This document shows, piece by piece, positions 52,060-62,912 of a DNA stretch of 64,000 nucleotides. Under the pieces are notes generated by a model, which saw only the letters and a program-made list of their open reading frames with translations, made no database searches and was not told the DNA's origin. The position numbers and the translations under genes were made by a program. The stretch is from Arsenophonus sp046530765 (GTDB taxonomy: Bacteria > Pseudomonadota > Gammaproteobacteria > Enterobacterales > Enterobacteriaceae): positions 1 through 64,000 of the forward strand of contig JBHEQS010000006.1 in assembly GCA_046530765.1 (NCBI GenBank). The letters are read 5' to 3'. The stretch's first letter is position 1. The number at the start of each line of letters is the position of its first letter.

Positions 52060-54245
52060 TCATAAAAAATAGATTATTTTTATTTTATTATTTAAGTCGA
52101 TCTGAACAACAAAACCATGAGTCGCTTTTCCAAATAAAAGTTTATTATGTAAATTGTTTTATCTAAATCTTAAGTTGTTTTTACTATTGCTCTTAAACTC
52201 TAATTACCTTATTATATCTTTAACGCAAATCAATTCATTTTCTAAATTGCTAATTTTGAATTAAATGTTTATATTAATAAAAACATTTAATTCTATAATA
52301 AATTTATCAAAAACATGAGCTATAACTCCTGGAATCAAAACATTAAACTATAAATTGCATCCAATCAATTGAAAAACTTCTTTATAAAAAATATTTATTT
52401 TTGACAATCAATACGCACTTTTATCCTTCTACATAAAACAAATTTATTTTCGTTGTATTTTTTTAAATGTCAAAATTAGTAGCAATCATTAATGCAACAT
52501 TGTAAAAATTATTCTTACGACTTTTGCTATCAGTTCGAAGTACAATTATCTATCACTTATAATAAAATATTTAATATATAAAAATTCGCTTTTTCTATTT
52601 AATCTAATAAAACAACTGAATAAGTATTTATTTATAACCACATTTATAAATAAACAATCTTTATTAAACTAAAAATATCCTGGTTACTCACGAATAATGT
52701 TATAACTTTATGCTGTTCACATACTTTACTAATACACATCAAGGCTCAGCTATTTAACATCTAATACATTTACATCTAAACTATAACTTTATTTTACCAA
52801 CGCAAGTTGGTATAACAAATAAAAGCACAAATTTATCTGATGCCACCACATAAACAAGCTATATTTATTTTAATATTTTCGATAAAAAAATAAAATTGTT
52901 TACTATTGACTAAACATAAACAACTTCAATATTTTATATATTTTTTAAATTGTTTTTTATAATTAGAAGAGATCGCTTAAAAGAATGAGAACAATCATAG
53001 CAACAAAATAAATCTATTTCTTGTATTTTAATTGTCTTTTATCTCTATTTTGTTGTATTAAACGTGTTATTTATCATATATAATCAATAATATTGATCTA
53101 ATTTATCTTGTAAATGCACTCTTAATATATTTTTTATAAATTGAATAATATATTAATCTATTTTTAAGTATGACAAAACATCATAATTAACCTCATGCTA
53201 ATTATATAATTTCTTAATAATTTCTATAGTTTCTTCAGCGAAATGTTCAACAATATAATTTTAAATCGTGTTGCTAATATACAATTTTTTAAAGATATTA
53301 CTAAACTCTTGAGTCGTCGTCTATAGTTAACATAATCAAACGAATTCTTCCACTTGATAATAATGACTTAATTAGATTAGAATCATCAATTTATTATACA
53401 TATGAAGTACAATCAAAATAATTTCATGTATCTTATTAATGAAATAAATGCTTTTTATCTTTTTCTAATAAATTTAATAATACTCTACAATAGTTTATTA
53501 AAATCGTTACAATACTTAGCTCTAACTAGTAATTAATCGATATATAATATTTATAGTGCAATATTCATAACTTTAGTAATATAATTTTTATTATACACTA
53601 TTACAACACTTTAGTGATATCTGTTTTGTCAATTCCAGATTCATAGACTAATCTATGGTTATTCTCGTCGAAGAAAAGGTCTTGAGTCATTCTTTGAAAC
53701 CATATTAATTGACAATTAAAGGATAGGCTTTACCATATTTAGTAATTTATTAAGATTCGCTAAAAAGCTTTCTATTCGACATTTAAATTAACATATATTT
53801 TATTATTTTTAATCATGTCGAAAGAAATAAAATTAACAACATATATTAAACTTACACTGTGTTTGAGTAATAAATAATAATATTGAGACTTATACTAGTT
53901 AAATATAGTAACTAACAAATTGTTAAATGTAATTTCGTTTCGCACAGCTGGATTAAACATGAAATGTATACAGAGTAATTCTTGTTAAAAACAAATTCTA
54001 ATTTAGCGCTTATATTATTACATAATAATATTGTCTTTGTTTGTGAAATAAAATGCTATAATTATTGTCTTAATAAAAAGATTAACTTTGCAACTTTCTG
54101 AAGTTTTATGTATAACGTTTACACAGTAAACAAATAAATAATTAACAATTATAATTTATTTTTGCTATCTCTTTTTTTTATAAAAAATTAAGACTAAATT
54201 AAAGCTTGTTGTATGGCATAATTACATTCCTGCAAATTAGTCTAA
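52060..54245 (-). pseudogene. clpA: clpA pseudogene (ClpAP chaperone ATPase)
   Basis: No open frame remains, but minus-strand translation gives collinear ClpA pieces: FHV-stop-SSCAKRNY (53964-53929; E. coli FHVQSSGRNEV), YESGIDKTDI (about 53650-53620; Walker A GESGVGKTAI), NLIKSLLSSGRIRLIM (53378-53331; NLIKPLLSSGKIRVIG) then QEFSNIFKK, VIDNCTS and further NNFYNVALMIATN (52555-52490; MDNGTLTD, FRNVVLVMTTN), and NKLLFGKATHGFVVQID (52145-52095; NELLFGSLVDGGQVTVALD). Spacing agrees with the protein, total length about 2.19 kb against 2.28 kb. Several Gln codons became stops. Convergent with infA as in E. coli. Confidence 0.93.
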
Positions 54246-57176
54246 TTAGATTTCTCTTCTAAATAAAATTAATTGATATTGATATTCTATTATATTAGTT
54301 TTATTTATGTGGCATTAACAATATAAATTGTTTCACGTTTTTCTAGTAAAAATAAAAATTAAATTTTAATTATATTATTTACTTTTAATTTAAAGTATTT
54401 ATGTATTATTTGTACTATAAAATTTATTAATATTTATTAAAATATAATTATTAAATAATTTATTATAAAATTAAAGTAACCACAAAACATATTTAATTTT
54501 GACTTAATTATAACATAAGTATGTTAATCTGCTAAATACTTACTTAATTAGATAAAAACCTACTTAAATATTTTAATTATATATTTTATTAATTACTATT
54601 TACTACATTTTAAAATAAAGATTTAAGCATATAAAAATTTATAAAATAATACAATTGATACTGATACTATACATATTTAATGCAATATATTTCACGAATA
54701 ACTATTTTTTAATTTTCTTTAACTTTAATATAAAAAGAATATTGCATAAATATTACTAATAAAATAATTTTATGAAAAAAAATGATTATATGTAGATATC
54801 TCATATAATATAATGTTAAAAATTATTACTATTTTGTTTTATAAAAAATAGTTGAAAATGTTTAACATACTATATTTTAATGTAAAAATAAAATAAAACA
54901 TAAAGCTAGATAAAATATTATTTAATTTGAATAAAATCTCTATTATATAATACACATATTTTATTATTTCTGTATAACATAACAAAAATTATTTACTGTT
55001 TTAATTATTAATTTTTCTTTTTTTAAATAAATATAATTTTTTATCAATTTATGCTTATATTAAAACGTCTGTTAACCTTAGTACGTCATTGACAAATAAA
55101 AAATAAAATTATCATAATGATAGTCGATAGAACTAAAAATATATGTAATCATATATATGATAGAATCAAATTAAAATTTGATAACATAAATTAATTAATT
55201 ATTCAAAATAATAGAAAGAAAAAGATCTTTAATAAATATTTAAAATAAAGAAAATAGATCTATTAAAAATAGTTTAGTCATATGATTATTTAAATATTTA
55301 TTTATATATTAATAATAATTGATTCTATTAATTAACTAACACAATACTTGTAATATTATACTATTTACTAGTGATTAAATAATAGGAGTTCATAATAAAT
55401 AATCAAACTATAAATAAAATATTTTTATATAATATAGTTAATAATATTATTAACTGTTGTTCAGCTTTTGCTAATTTGCAGTCTTACCTATTATAATATA
55501 AAATTATTAGAATAGATCAATTAATAAAAAATAGATTTTAATATTATGATCTATTTTATAATTTAATTATTACATTTTAGGTTATACTATTTAAGTTAAT
55601 AGTAAACGTAGGTGAAAATAAAAATTAACTTTATATATTTTAAAAAATTTAAAAATATTTTTTTTGTATTTTTTAAATTTTAAATTTTAATTAAAATTAA
55701 CTATAAAGATTTAATTTTTATTAAAGAATAAATTGTAGTAATAAAGGTTTAAATAATAAATTAATAAAAATATTATAATTAATATTTCAATAAAATAATT
55801 TATACAACAAAATATTTTCATTTCTGTGTAAAAAAATGAGATTACTTATTTCGTTAACTAAGAAGTGTCTACAATTATAATGATGTTCAATTTTCAGAAA
55901 ATAATAATTAGTCCAAAATATAATAATGAAATATATCTGAATAAACACATAATAAATATTTTTTTTAATAAATTGAAATCTTTTCATTAAAAGATTTCAA
56001 TAAGATTTTAACTGTTTTATATGAATATATATTTTGTCAGTAATAAGTAACTTTAAAGTGTTTTTTATATATTTTGATAAACTATAAACAATTTAGACTA
56101 TTACTTTAATATGAACATTGATATTTTTAAGATCTATCTCTATTGTTTATTTGTTAATCATTAACTTAATACGTAAATGATTTCCTTGATTTAATACAAT
56201 ATATTATTAAAAAATAATTTATATGAAATTTCTTATAAATTTTTAATATTTAAGTTTTTCTTTTTTTTTGATGTTAGTTTATTATTAATCAATAATATAA
56301 CATATATACTATTTTTATAGTATAGTTAATGTAACTCTCTTAATATATATAAGATTTTTGATAAATGACTAATATAATTAATATGTTAAATAATTACATT
56401 AAATTTATATAGTATTAATTAAATAAAGTAACTTAATTAAACCAAGTGAAGTCAATTTACTTAATATAATTGTACATTTATTGAGGCTAAATTATTTAAT
56501 ATTCTTAAATAATTTTATATCTTGATTATTTTTGGCTGTTTTTAAAACAAATAAACAAAATTAAATTTTTAAAATTATTGAAAGATTTGATATTAAAGCT
56601 AATTTTAGTTAAAAAACATAAATAAATTAATACTTAAACTTTAAACTGAATTGAATTAATAATGTACTAATTAATAATTATAATTTTTATATTATATAAC
56701 AATACTTATTGGCGCTAAAATTAAGAGTTAGTGTATTAATTTCTTATTCTTATGCAGTAAGTTAAAATTATCCTGTTATTTAAAAGCAGATTATATTGAC
56801 AATATCTATAGAATATTATTTTTATTAAAAATAACTCCGCATAATAAAACTTAATTGATATGAAATAAAAATATTATAAATATTACTCACTATAAAGTTT
56901 ATTAAATATATAAAAATCCAACTTTTTCTATAAAAGCAGTATATTAGTTATTATAGTTTATTTTAGAAAAATATTGAATAATTTTATTATGTTACATAAT
57001 ATGATAATTATAAATTGTCCGTATATAAATTATTTCTATAATATATTTATTATAGTTTGTTGTTAACTTAATTTATTTATATTTTATTGATAAATAAATT
57101 TTACTATAATAATTATGTTTTTTACTTTAATTTTAAAATTAACATTATTCATATTTAACTTAAAGTTATAGGATCT
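54246..57176. other. 2.9 kb empty A/T spacer
   Basis: No ORF, RNA gene or readable remnant. clpS, upstream of clpA in E. coli, should have been at its left end; no trace was found. Base composition drops to nearly pure A/T compared with the clpA pseudogene next to it. A short frame at 55787-55987 is not credible. Confidence 0.5.
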
Positions 57177-57227
57177 ATTTCTAATTAACATAAATACTAA
57201 TTAAATGTATTTATGTTAATTAGAAAT
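57177..57227 (-). terminator. 21 bp hairpin downstream of cysS
   Basis: Arms 57177-57197 and 57207-57227 are perfect reverse complements with a 9-base loop, 95 nt past the cysS stop. A T-rich tract flanks it on the plus-strand side. Confidence 0.5.
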
Positions 57228-57322
57228 TTTATTTTATAAGAAAATATTTATGATTTATTATAACACAATCTTATATAAGGTGGTTAATTTAATAATGATA
57301 TATAAACTAAATTAATAATATT

Positions 57323-58714
57323 TTATTTATGGCGCCATGTTGTTCCTTTTTTGCTATCCTCTAATATAATACCCATTTGAGTAAGTTCATTTCTGATTAA
57401 ATCAGCTTTTTCCCATAGTTTATTTTTTCTAGCAAAGTTTCGTTTCTTGATTAATACATTAATTTTTTCTATTTCATCATTGCAAGAAAGTTCTTCTCTG
57501 TTTTGTAAAAATAGTTCAGGATTTTTAGTTAATAATCCTAATATGTTTGCTAATTTACGCAATTGTACTGCTAACACGTTAGCCATTGACATATTATCGA
57601 CTTTTAATCGATTAATTTCTGCTGCTAAACTAAATAGAACTGAATATGCTTCAGGAGTGTTAAAGTCATCATTCATTGCTTTCATAAAGCGTAACTTGAA
57701 TATTTTTATTTCAGTAGATTTAATATGATTACTATCAGTATTTTGCAAGGCTGTATAAAGGCGCTCAAGTGACGCGCGAGCTTGATTTAAATTTTCTGTT
57801 GTATAATTTAATTGACTGCGATAAAGTCTTGATAATAAGAAATAACGTATAGTTTCATTATCATAATTCATTAATACATTGCGAATCGTGAAAAAATTAT
57901 TTAATGATTTCGACATTTTATTATTATTAGTCATAACCATCCCACTGTGCATCCAATAATTTACATATGGTCCATCATATGCACAAGTTGATTGAGCTAT
58001 TTCGTTTTCATGATGAGGAAACATCAAATCAATTCCACCACCATGAATATCAAAATGTTTACCAAGTTTTTTTTCATTCATAGCAGAACATTCAATATGC
58101 CAACCTGGTCTACCTTCCCCCCATGGAGAAGACCAGCTTGGCTCCTTAAATTTGGATATTTTCCATAATACAAAATCTAATGGATTAAGTTTTTTATTAT
58201 CTATATTAATACGCACTCCTTGTTTTAATTGATTGAGATTTTGTCTTGACAGCAACCCATAATCAGGATCGCTATTAATAGCGAACATAACATCACCATT
58301 ATCTGCAATATAAGCATGACCGCGATCAATTAGTCTTTTAATTAAATTAATGATTTCTTTAATATAGCAGGTTGCTTTTGGTTCAAAATCTGGACGTAGA
58401 ATATTTAATGCATCAAAATCCTTATGCATTTCAAACAACATCTGTGATGTTAAATCGTCACATGTTTTATTATTTTCAGAAGCATACTTAATTATCTTAT
58501 CATCTATGTCAGTAATATTACGCACATAAGTAAGATCATAACCAAGATATCGAAAATAACGACTAATCATGTCAAAAACTACAAAAGTTCTAGCGTGACC
58601 AATATGACATAAATCATAAATAGTAACGCCACACACATACATACTAATTTTTCCAGGAGTTATAGGTATAAATTTTTCTTTTTGACGAGTTAATGTATTA
58701 TAAATTTTTAACAT
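57323..58714 (-). CDS. cysS: Cysteinyl-tRNA synthetase
   Basis: Class I synthetase charging tRNA-Cys. I start at 58714 (MLKIYNTLTRQKE), the conserved N-terminus; 17 extra in-frame residues upstream are not conserved. HIGH is at 37-40, zinc ligands include Cys28 (YVCGVTIYD) and the Cys in WHIECSAM, with HHENEIAQS following, and KMSKSLNNF is the KMSKS loop. Length 463 (E. coli 461). The C-terminal end GTTWRHK is preserved. Divergent from lpxH as in E. coli. Confidence 0.98.
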   Translation of the reverse strand: MLKIYNTLTRQKEKFIPITPGKISMYVCGVTIYDLCHIGHARTFVVFDMISRYFRYLGYDLTYVRNITDIDDKIIKYASENNKTCDDLTSQMLFEMHKDFDALNILRPDFEPKATCYIKEIINLIKRLIDRGHAYIADNGDVMFAINSDPDYGLLSRQNLNQLKQGVRINIDNKKLNPLDFVLWKISKFKEPSWSSPWGEGRPGWHIECSAMNEKKLGKHFDIHGGGIDLMFPHHENEIAQSTCAYDGPYVNYWMHSGMVMTNNNKMSKSLNNFFTIRNVLMNYDNETIRYFLLSRLYRSQLNYTTENLNQARASLERLYTALQNTDSNHIKSTEIKIFKLRFMKAMNDDFNTPEAYSVLFSLAAEINRLKVDNMSMANVLAVQLRKLANILGLLTKNPELFLQNREELSCNDEIEKINVLIKKRNFARKNKLWEKADLIRNELTQMGIILEDSKKGTTWRHK

Positions 58715-58779
58715 AGAGATTTTTCCATCAAAAATTCTACATGCTGTAAATACATACAAGATCATACAAATATATTAGA

Positions 58780-59300
58780 AATAAATAAACGTTGTTATTT
58801 GAATTTTATATTCAGAATTACTCAATTTCAAGCTGCAATAAATTTCATTAATATTTTATAAATATTAATGAAATTAAACTGATATTGCATAAGATATCTA
58901 ATTTACTTTAAATTAATTAATTATTCTTTCATTTTTAGATTTTACATAACCATTTAATATAATCTGATAGATAATAAATATTGGCATTATCATTGCATTT
59001 CATGAAATAGCAAATAATGCTAATCCACTTAAATATTATGTCGTGCTATATTTATTATAATTTATTTTCATGGCATTATTTATGATTTATAGCAAAAATT
59101 TGGACATATAATCTAATAAATATATTAATAATCTAATCAAAATAAAAGAAAATAACAGATATAAATAATAACAGTGTTATCAATAGCAAATATATAATAA
59201 AAGTTTATATGTTATTATGTTTTTTTAAAAGCAATTGAATAATTTATTTTTTTATATATACTACAAATATCTTAAATAAATATATCAGTAGTTTCGATAA
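58780..59300 (+). pseudogene. ppiB: Possible ppiB remnant
   Basis: E. coli has ppiB (peptidyl-prolyl isomerase B, 495 bp) in this exact gap and orientation. Weak traces on the plus strand: FH..IL.N.LI-stop near 58930-58970 (cf. FHRVINGFMIQG) and HEIANNANPLK near 59000-59035 (cf. KNEANNGLKNT). Spacing from the expected start is right, but each match is short and could be chance. Otherwise the 646 bp gap holds a 15 bp hairpin (58842-58856/58860-58874) and the cysS and lpxH promoters. Confidence 0.38.
58842..58874. repeat. 15 bp A/T hairpin in the cysS-lpxH gap
   Basis: Arms 58842-58856 and 58860-58874 (ATTTCATTAATATTT and its complement), loop of 3. It lies 128 bp upstream of the cysS start. 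Confidence 0.45.
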
Positions 59301-59360
59301 AATTATAATAGTAAAATGTTATTATTAAAACGCGTAACAATTAATAAATATTTATAAAAT

Positions 59361-60116
59361 ATGTCAATCTTATTTATTGCTGACTTGCATTTAAGCGAAA
59401 AAGATCCGACCATTACTGCTCGTTTTTTGCATTTTTTGCGTGAGCAGGCAAGCCAAGCTAAAGCTTTATATATTTTAGGTGATTTTTTTGATTATTGGAT
59501 TGGTGACGACGATTGCAACATACTGTATAAATACATAGCTAAAGAACTCAAAAAACTTCAAAGTAAAGGTGTTGTTTGCTACTTTATTCATGGTAATAGA
59601 GATTTTTTAGTTGGTAAAAAATTTGCTCAAGAAAGCGGTATAATCTTATTATCATCTGAAAAAAAGTTAACTATACATGGTCATGATATACTTATTTTAC
59701 ATGGTGATACACTTTGTACTGATGATATTACATATCAGATTTATCGCAAAAGAGTACATCATCAATGGTTACAAAGGCTATTTTTATCGCTTCCATTATC
59801 TATAAGGCACTTCATTGTTAAAAAAATTAGCAAAAAAAGTCATTCGTATTCTAAATTATTCTCAAAATGTACTATAGATGTTAATACACAAACAGTAATT
59901 GAAAAATTTCAAAAATATAAAGTGGATTGGATGATTCATGGGCACACACATAGATCTTTTGTGTATGAAATTAATCTCAACGGAAAAATACTACATCGAG
60001 CAGTACTTGGTTCCTGGCATAAAAAAGGATCAGTTATCAAAATAACGCATAATAATATTGAATTAATTAACTTTTTTTTCATTAATATTTTCTATCCAAT
60101 TTTAATGACTCGATAA
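59361..60116 (+). CDS. lpxH: UDP-2,3-diacylglucosamine diphosphatase
   Basis: Hydrolyses UDP-2,3-diacylglucosamine to lipid X, fourth step of lipid A synthesis, at the inner membrane surface. Calcineurin-type metal ligands are all present: Asp8 and His10 (ADLHLSEKDP), Asp41 (GDFFDYW), Asn79 (HGNRDF), His114 (LHGDTLC) and the HGHTH pair near 195-199. Length 251 (E. coli 240), with a hydrophobic C-terminal tail after residue 235 (INFFFINIFYPIL). No strong ribosome site is visible. Retention indicates the cell still makes lipid A. Confidence 0.96.
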   Translation: MSILFIADLHLSEKDPTITARFLHFLREQASQAKALYILGDFFDYWIGDDDCNILYKYIAKELKKLQSKGVVCYFIHGNRDFLVGKKFAQESGIILLSSEKKLTIHGHDILILHGDTLCTDDITYQIYRKRVHHQWLQRLFLSLPLSIRHFIVKKISKKSHSYSKLFSKCTIDVNTQTVIEKFQKYKVDWMIHGHTHRSFVYEINLNGKILHRAVLGSWHKKGSVIKITHNNIELINFFFINIFYPILMTR

Positions 60117-60211
60117 AAATTTAGGTAGATACTTTTCTTATTTATTATTCAATAGTATTATTTAATATAGTTTTCAATTAGTTAATAATTTAAATTAAGG
60201 AATGTAAATTA

Positions 60212-60742
60212 ATGATATCTAAATTTAATAAACAAGAATCATCACATACTAATCCTAAAATTGCTATATTAATGGGCTCTAAAAGCGATTGGAGCACGAT
60301 GAGATATGCTGCTGATATGCTCTATGAATTAGAATTATCATATCATGTAGAAATTATTTCTGCTCATCGTACACCAGATAAACTATTTGCATTTGCCGAA
60401 CAAGCAAAAGAAAAAGGATTTCAGATTATTATTGCTGGCGCAGGTGGAGCAGCACATTTGCCAGGAATGCTAGCAGCTAAAACATTAGTTTCTGTTTTTG
60501 GTGTCCCTATCGAAACTATCCCTCTTAATGGTATTGATAGCCTTTATTCAATTATTCAAATGCCAAAGGGTATTCCTGTTGCTACATTTTCAATTGGTAA
60601 AGTTGGAGCAGCAAATGCTGCATTATTAGCATCTCAACTGCTTGCTTGTACAGATAACAAACTTTACGAACGTTTATCAATTTGGCGCCTAAAACAAACA
60701 AATGATGTATTAAGTAATAACGATCCACGCGAGGTAGCATGA
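60212..60742 (+). CDS. purE: N5-carboxyaminoimidazole ribonucleotide mutase
   Basis: Purine synthesis: converts N5-CAIR to CAIR. MGSKSDWSTM (21-30), SAHRTPDKL with catalytic His52, AGAGGAAHLPGM and SLYSIIQMPKGIPV are all family signatures. Length 176 (E. coli 169), the difference being a longer N-terminus. ATG preceded by AAGGA at about 10 bases. Overlaps purK by 4 bp (ATGA). Confidence 0.97.
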   Translation: MISKFNKQESSHTNPKIAILMGSKSDWSTMRYAADMLYELELSYHVEIISAHRTPDKLFAFAEQAKEKGFQIIIAGAGGAAHLPGMLAAKTLVSVFGVPIETIPLNGIDSLYSIIQMPKGIPVATFSIGKVGAANAALLASQLLACTDNKLYERLSIWRLKQTNDVLSNNDPREVA

Positions 60743-61833
60743 AATCAATTTGCGTTATTGGTAATGGCCAGCTTGGTCGTATGTTGCGTCAAGCTGGAGA
60801 GCCTTTAGGCATTAGAGTTTATCCTATTGGAATTAATGATAAATTAGAGAATATTCCTTATAAAGATAGCATTATAACCTCTGAAATTGATCACTGGCCA
60901 GAAACTCCTATTATATATAAATTAACTAGGCAATCCACATTTATTAATCGTCATATATTTCCGAAATTAGTCGACAGATTTTTACAAAAACAACTTTTAG
61001 ATTCATTGTTGTTAATGACTCCTATCTGGAAACTTCTTAGCAATCAAACGCAATGGGAAGAATTATTTAGAAAATTAGGTAATCTTGTTATTGTTAAATA
61101 TCGAACTGGTGGCTATGACGGACGTATGCAGTGGAGAATAACACCTAACAATTTATCAGTGCTGCCTATTGAAATTTATGGCAAAGCGATTGTTGAAAAA
61201 TCTATTCCATTTTCAGTGGAAGTTTCACTTATTGGTGCGCGTAATATAAACGGACAATGTGTTTTTTACCCGTTAACATATAATCTACATCAAGATCGTA
61301 TGTTGCGAGCAACTATTGTTTTTTCTGAGCCAGATAAAAAATTGCAAACTCAAGCAGAATTTATGTTGTCGACAATTATGGCAAGATTAAGTTATATTGG
61401 AGTAATGGCAATGGAATGTTTTGTATTAAATAATAATCTATTAATTAATGAATTATCACCACGCGTTCATAATAGTGGACATTGGACACAAAACGGTGCC
61501 TCTATTAGTCAGTTTGAGTTACATTTAAGATCTATTTTAAATTTACCAATTCATAGGCCAAATATAGAGACTACTACAATAATGATTAATTTGATAGGTA
61601 CTGAACTAAACACAGAATGGCTTTCATTGCCTTCGGTACATTTGCATTGGTATGAAAAAGATATTCGTCCAGATAGAAAAGTAGGTCATCTAAATTTATG
61701 TAGTAATAATTGGCAAATTATAAATAATTCTCTAAATGATATACAAAACTTACTTCCCAATAAATATGTTGATACTATTGAATGGTTAAAGAAAAAAATA
61801 ATATTTTATAACACGAAATCATTATTAAAATAA
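60739..61833 (+). CDS. purK: N5-carboxyaminoimidazole ribonucleotide synthase
   Basis: ATP-grasp enzyme that makes N5-CAIR from AIR, bicarbonate and ATP, the substrate for PurE. N-terminal VIGNGQLGRMLRQAGEPLGI, KYRTGGYDGRMQW in the ATP-binding lid, VEVSLIGARN, and NELSPRVHNSGHWTQNG near the metal site are visible. Length 364 (E. coli 355). Starts in the purE stop codon, so purEK is one translationally coupled operon as in E. coli. Confidence 0.97.
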   Translation: MKSICVIGNGQLGRMLRQAGEPLGIRVYPIGINDKLENIPYKDSIITSEIDHWPETPIIYKLTRQSTFINRHIFPKLVDRFLQKQLLDSLLLMTPIWKLLSNQTQWEELFRKLGNLVIVKYRTGGYDGRMQWRITPNNLSVLPIEIYGKAIVEKSIPFSVEVSLIGARNINGQCVFYPLTYNLHQDRMLRATIVFSEPDKKLQTQAEFMLSTIMARLSYIGVMAMECFVLNNNLLINELSPRVHNSGHWTQNGASISQFELHLRSILNLPIHRPNIETTTIMINLIGTELNTEWLSLPSVHLHWYEKDIRPDRKVGHLNLCSNNWQIINNSLNDIQNLLPNKYVDTIEWLKKKIIFYNTKSLLK

Positions 61834-62912
61834 ATAACTATCATTTAAATTCATATATTGTATAATTATTGTTAATATTAATAATTTTACTTTGCTTGTT
61901 GTGTAATTACCTACATTTTAATAAATTTAATTGCTAATTGAAATAGTTTAGTCTTTTTGATTTCAATATTGAGTTAAGATTGTGTTAACAGGTGTCTTAA
62001 AAATAAGATATTAAGTTTAATTATATATAAATTTAACCATAAATACTTTTATTTTCTATTTATTTTATAAAAGAAATTTATATTACTAACAATATTGCAA
62101 TTACTTGTATAATTTTTTTATTATATTTTATGTAATGACTACTTTTCTATCATACTCTATAATATTCATTTTACTATCTCATTAACTAGCCATGAATTTT
62201 AAATATAAAAATAATTATTAATAAGTTAATATAATAATTTTGATAAAAATATATAAAATTAAAAACGAATCTAGAAATCAGATTTCTACATAACTATATT
62301 TTATATTATTATAATTTTTATATAGGTTATTTCTTTAAGACGTAATTATCATCAATATTTTTCTGTATATATTACATGCAATGATTTAGTGAAAATATTT
62401 CTATAAATTATTTAAATGTAAATAATTTTATCATAACTATCTATAGGATTGTTACATCTTTTATTTTGATACGTTAAAATAAAATAAATATTAATTGTAT
62501 TTCGAGGATATTTATTGTTGCGATCAATTTTATTTATTTTTTATGTAATATCATCTATAAGATGATATTTCTGATTTCAAGTGTTTAATTTACATATACT
62601 TTATAATAGGTTTGTACATAGAACTTTTTTTTGTAATGAATTTGACATATATTTGTGCTTATTTGCGTTATTTTTTTCAAGATAATAAGAAATTATAAAA
62701 TTGATTTTGCTATTATTTTTTCAAATAATTAATATTTATATTTTATTATTTTATAATCAATTACTATTATATTATAATTAAATAATTAATATAAGAAATA
62801 CATAATAGTTATATATTATAATTTTAAATATTATTAATTTATCAGAATGTTTATTAGCAATAATAATAAATGTTAATATCTAGTATTAATAATTTTATTT
62901 AAACTGAGAACT
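61834..62912. other. 1.1 kb empty spacer between purK and ybbO
   Basis: No ORF, hairpin of note or readable remnant. In E. coli many genes separate purK from ybbO, so this is a deletion junction. Confidence 0.5.

Noticed and set aside
51953..52120. Search for the serine tRNA that follows infA in E. coli
   Set aside because: No cloverleaf or T-loop consensus found; only a terminator-like hairpin is present.
55787..55987. 66-codon minus-strand frame
   Set aside because: Low-complexity Ile/Tyr/Asn product without ribosome site or homology.
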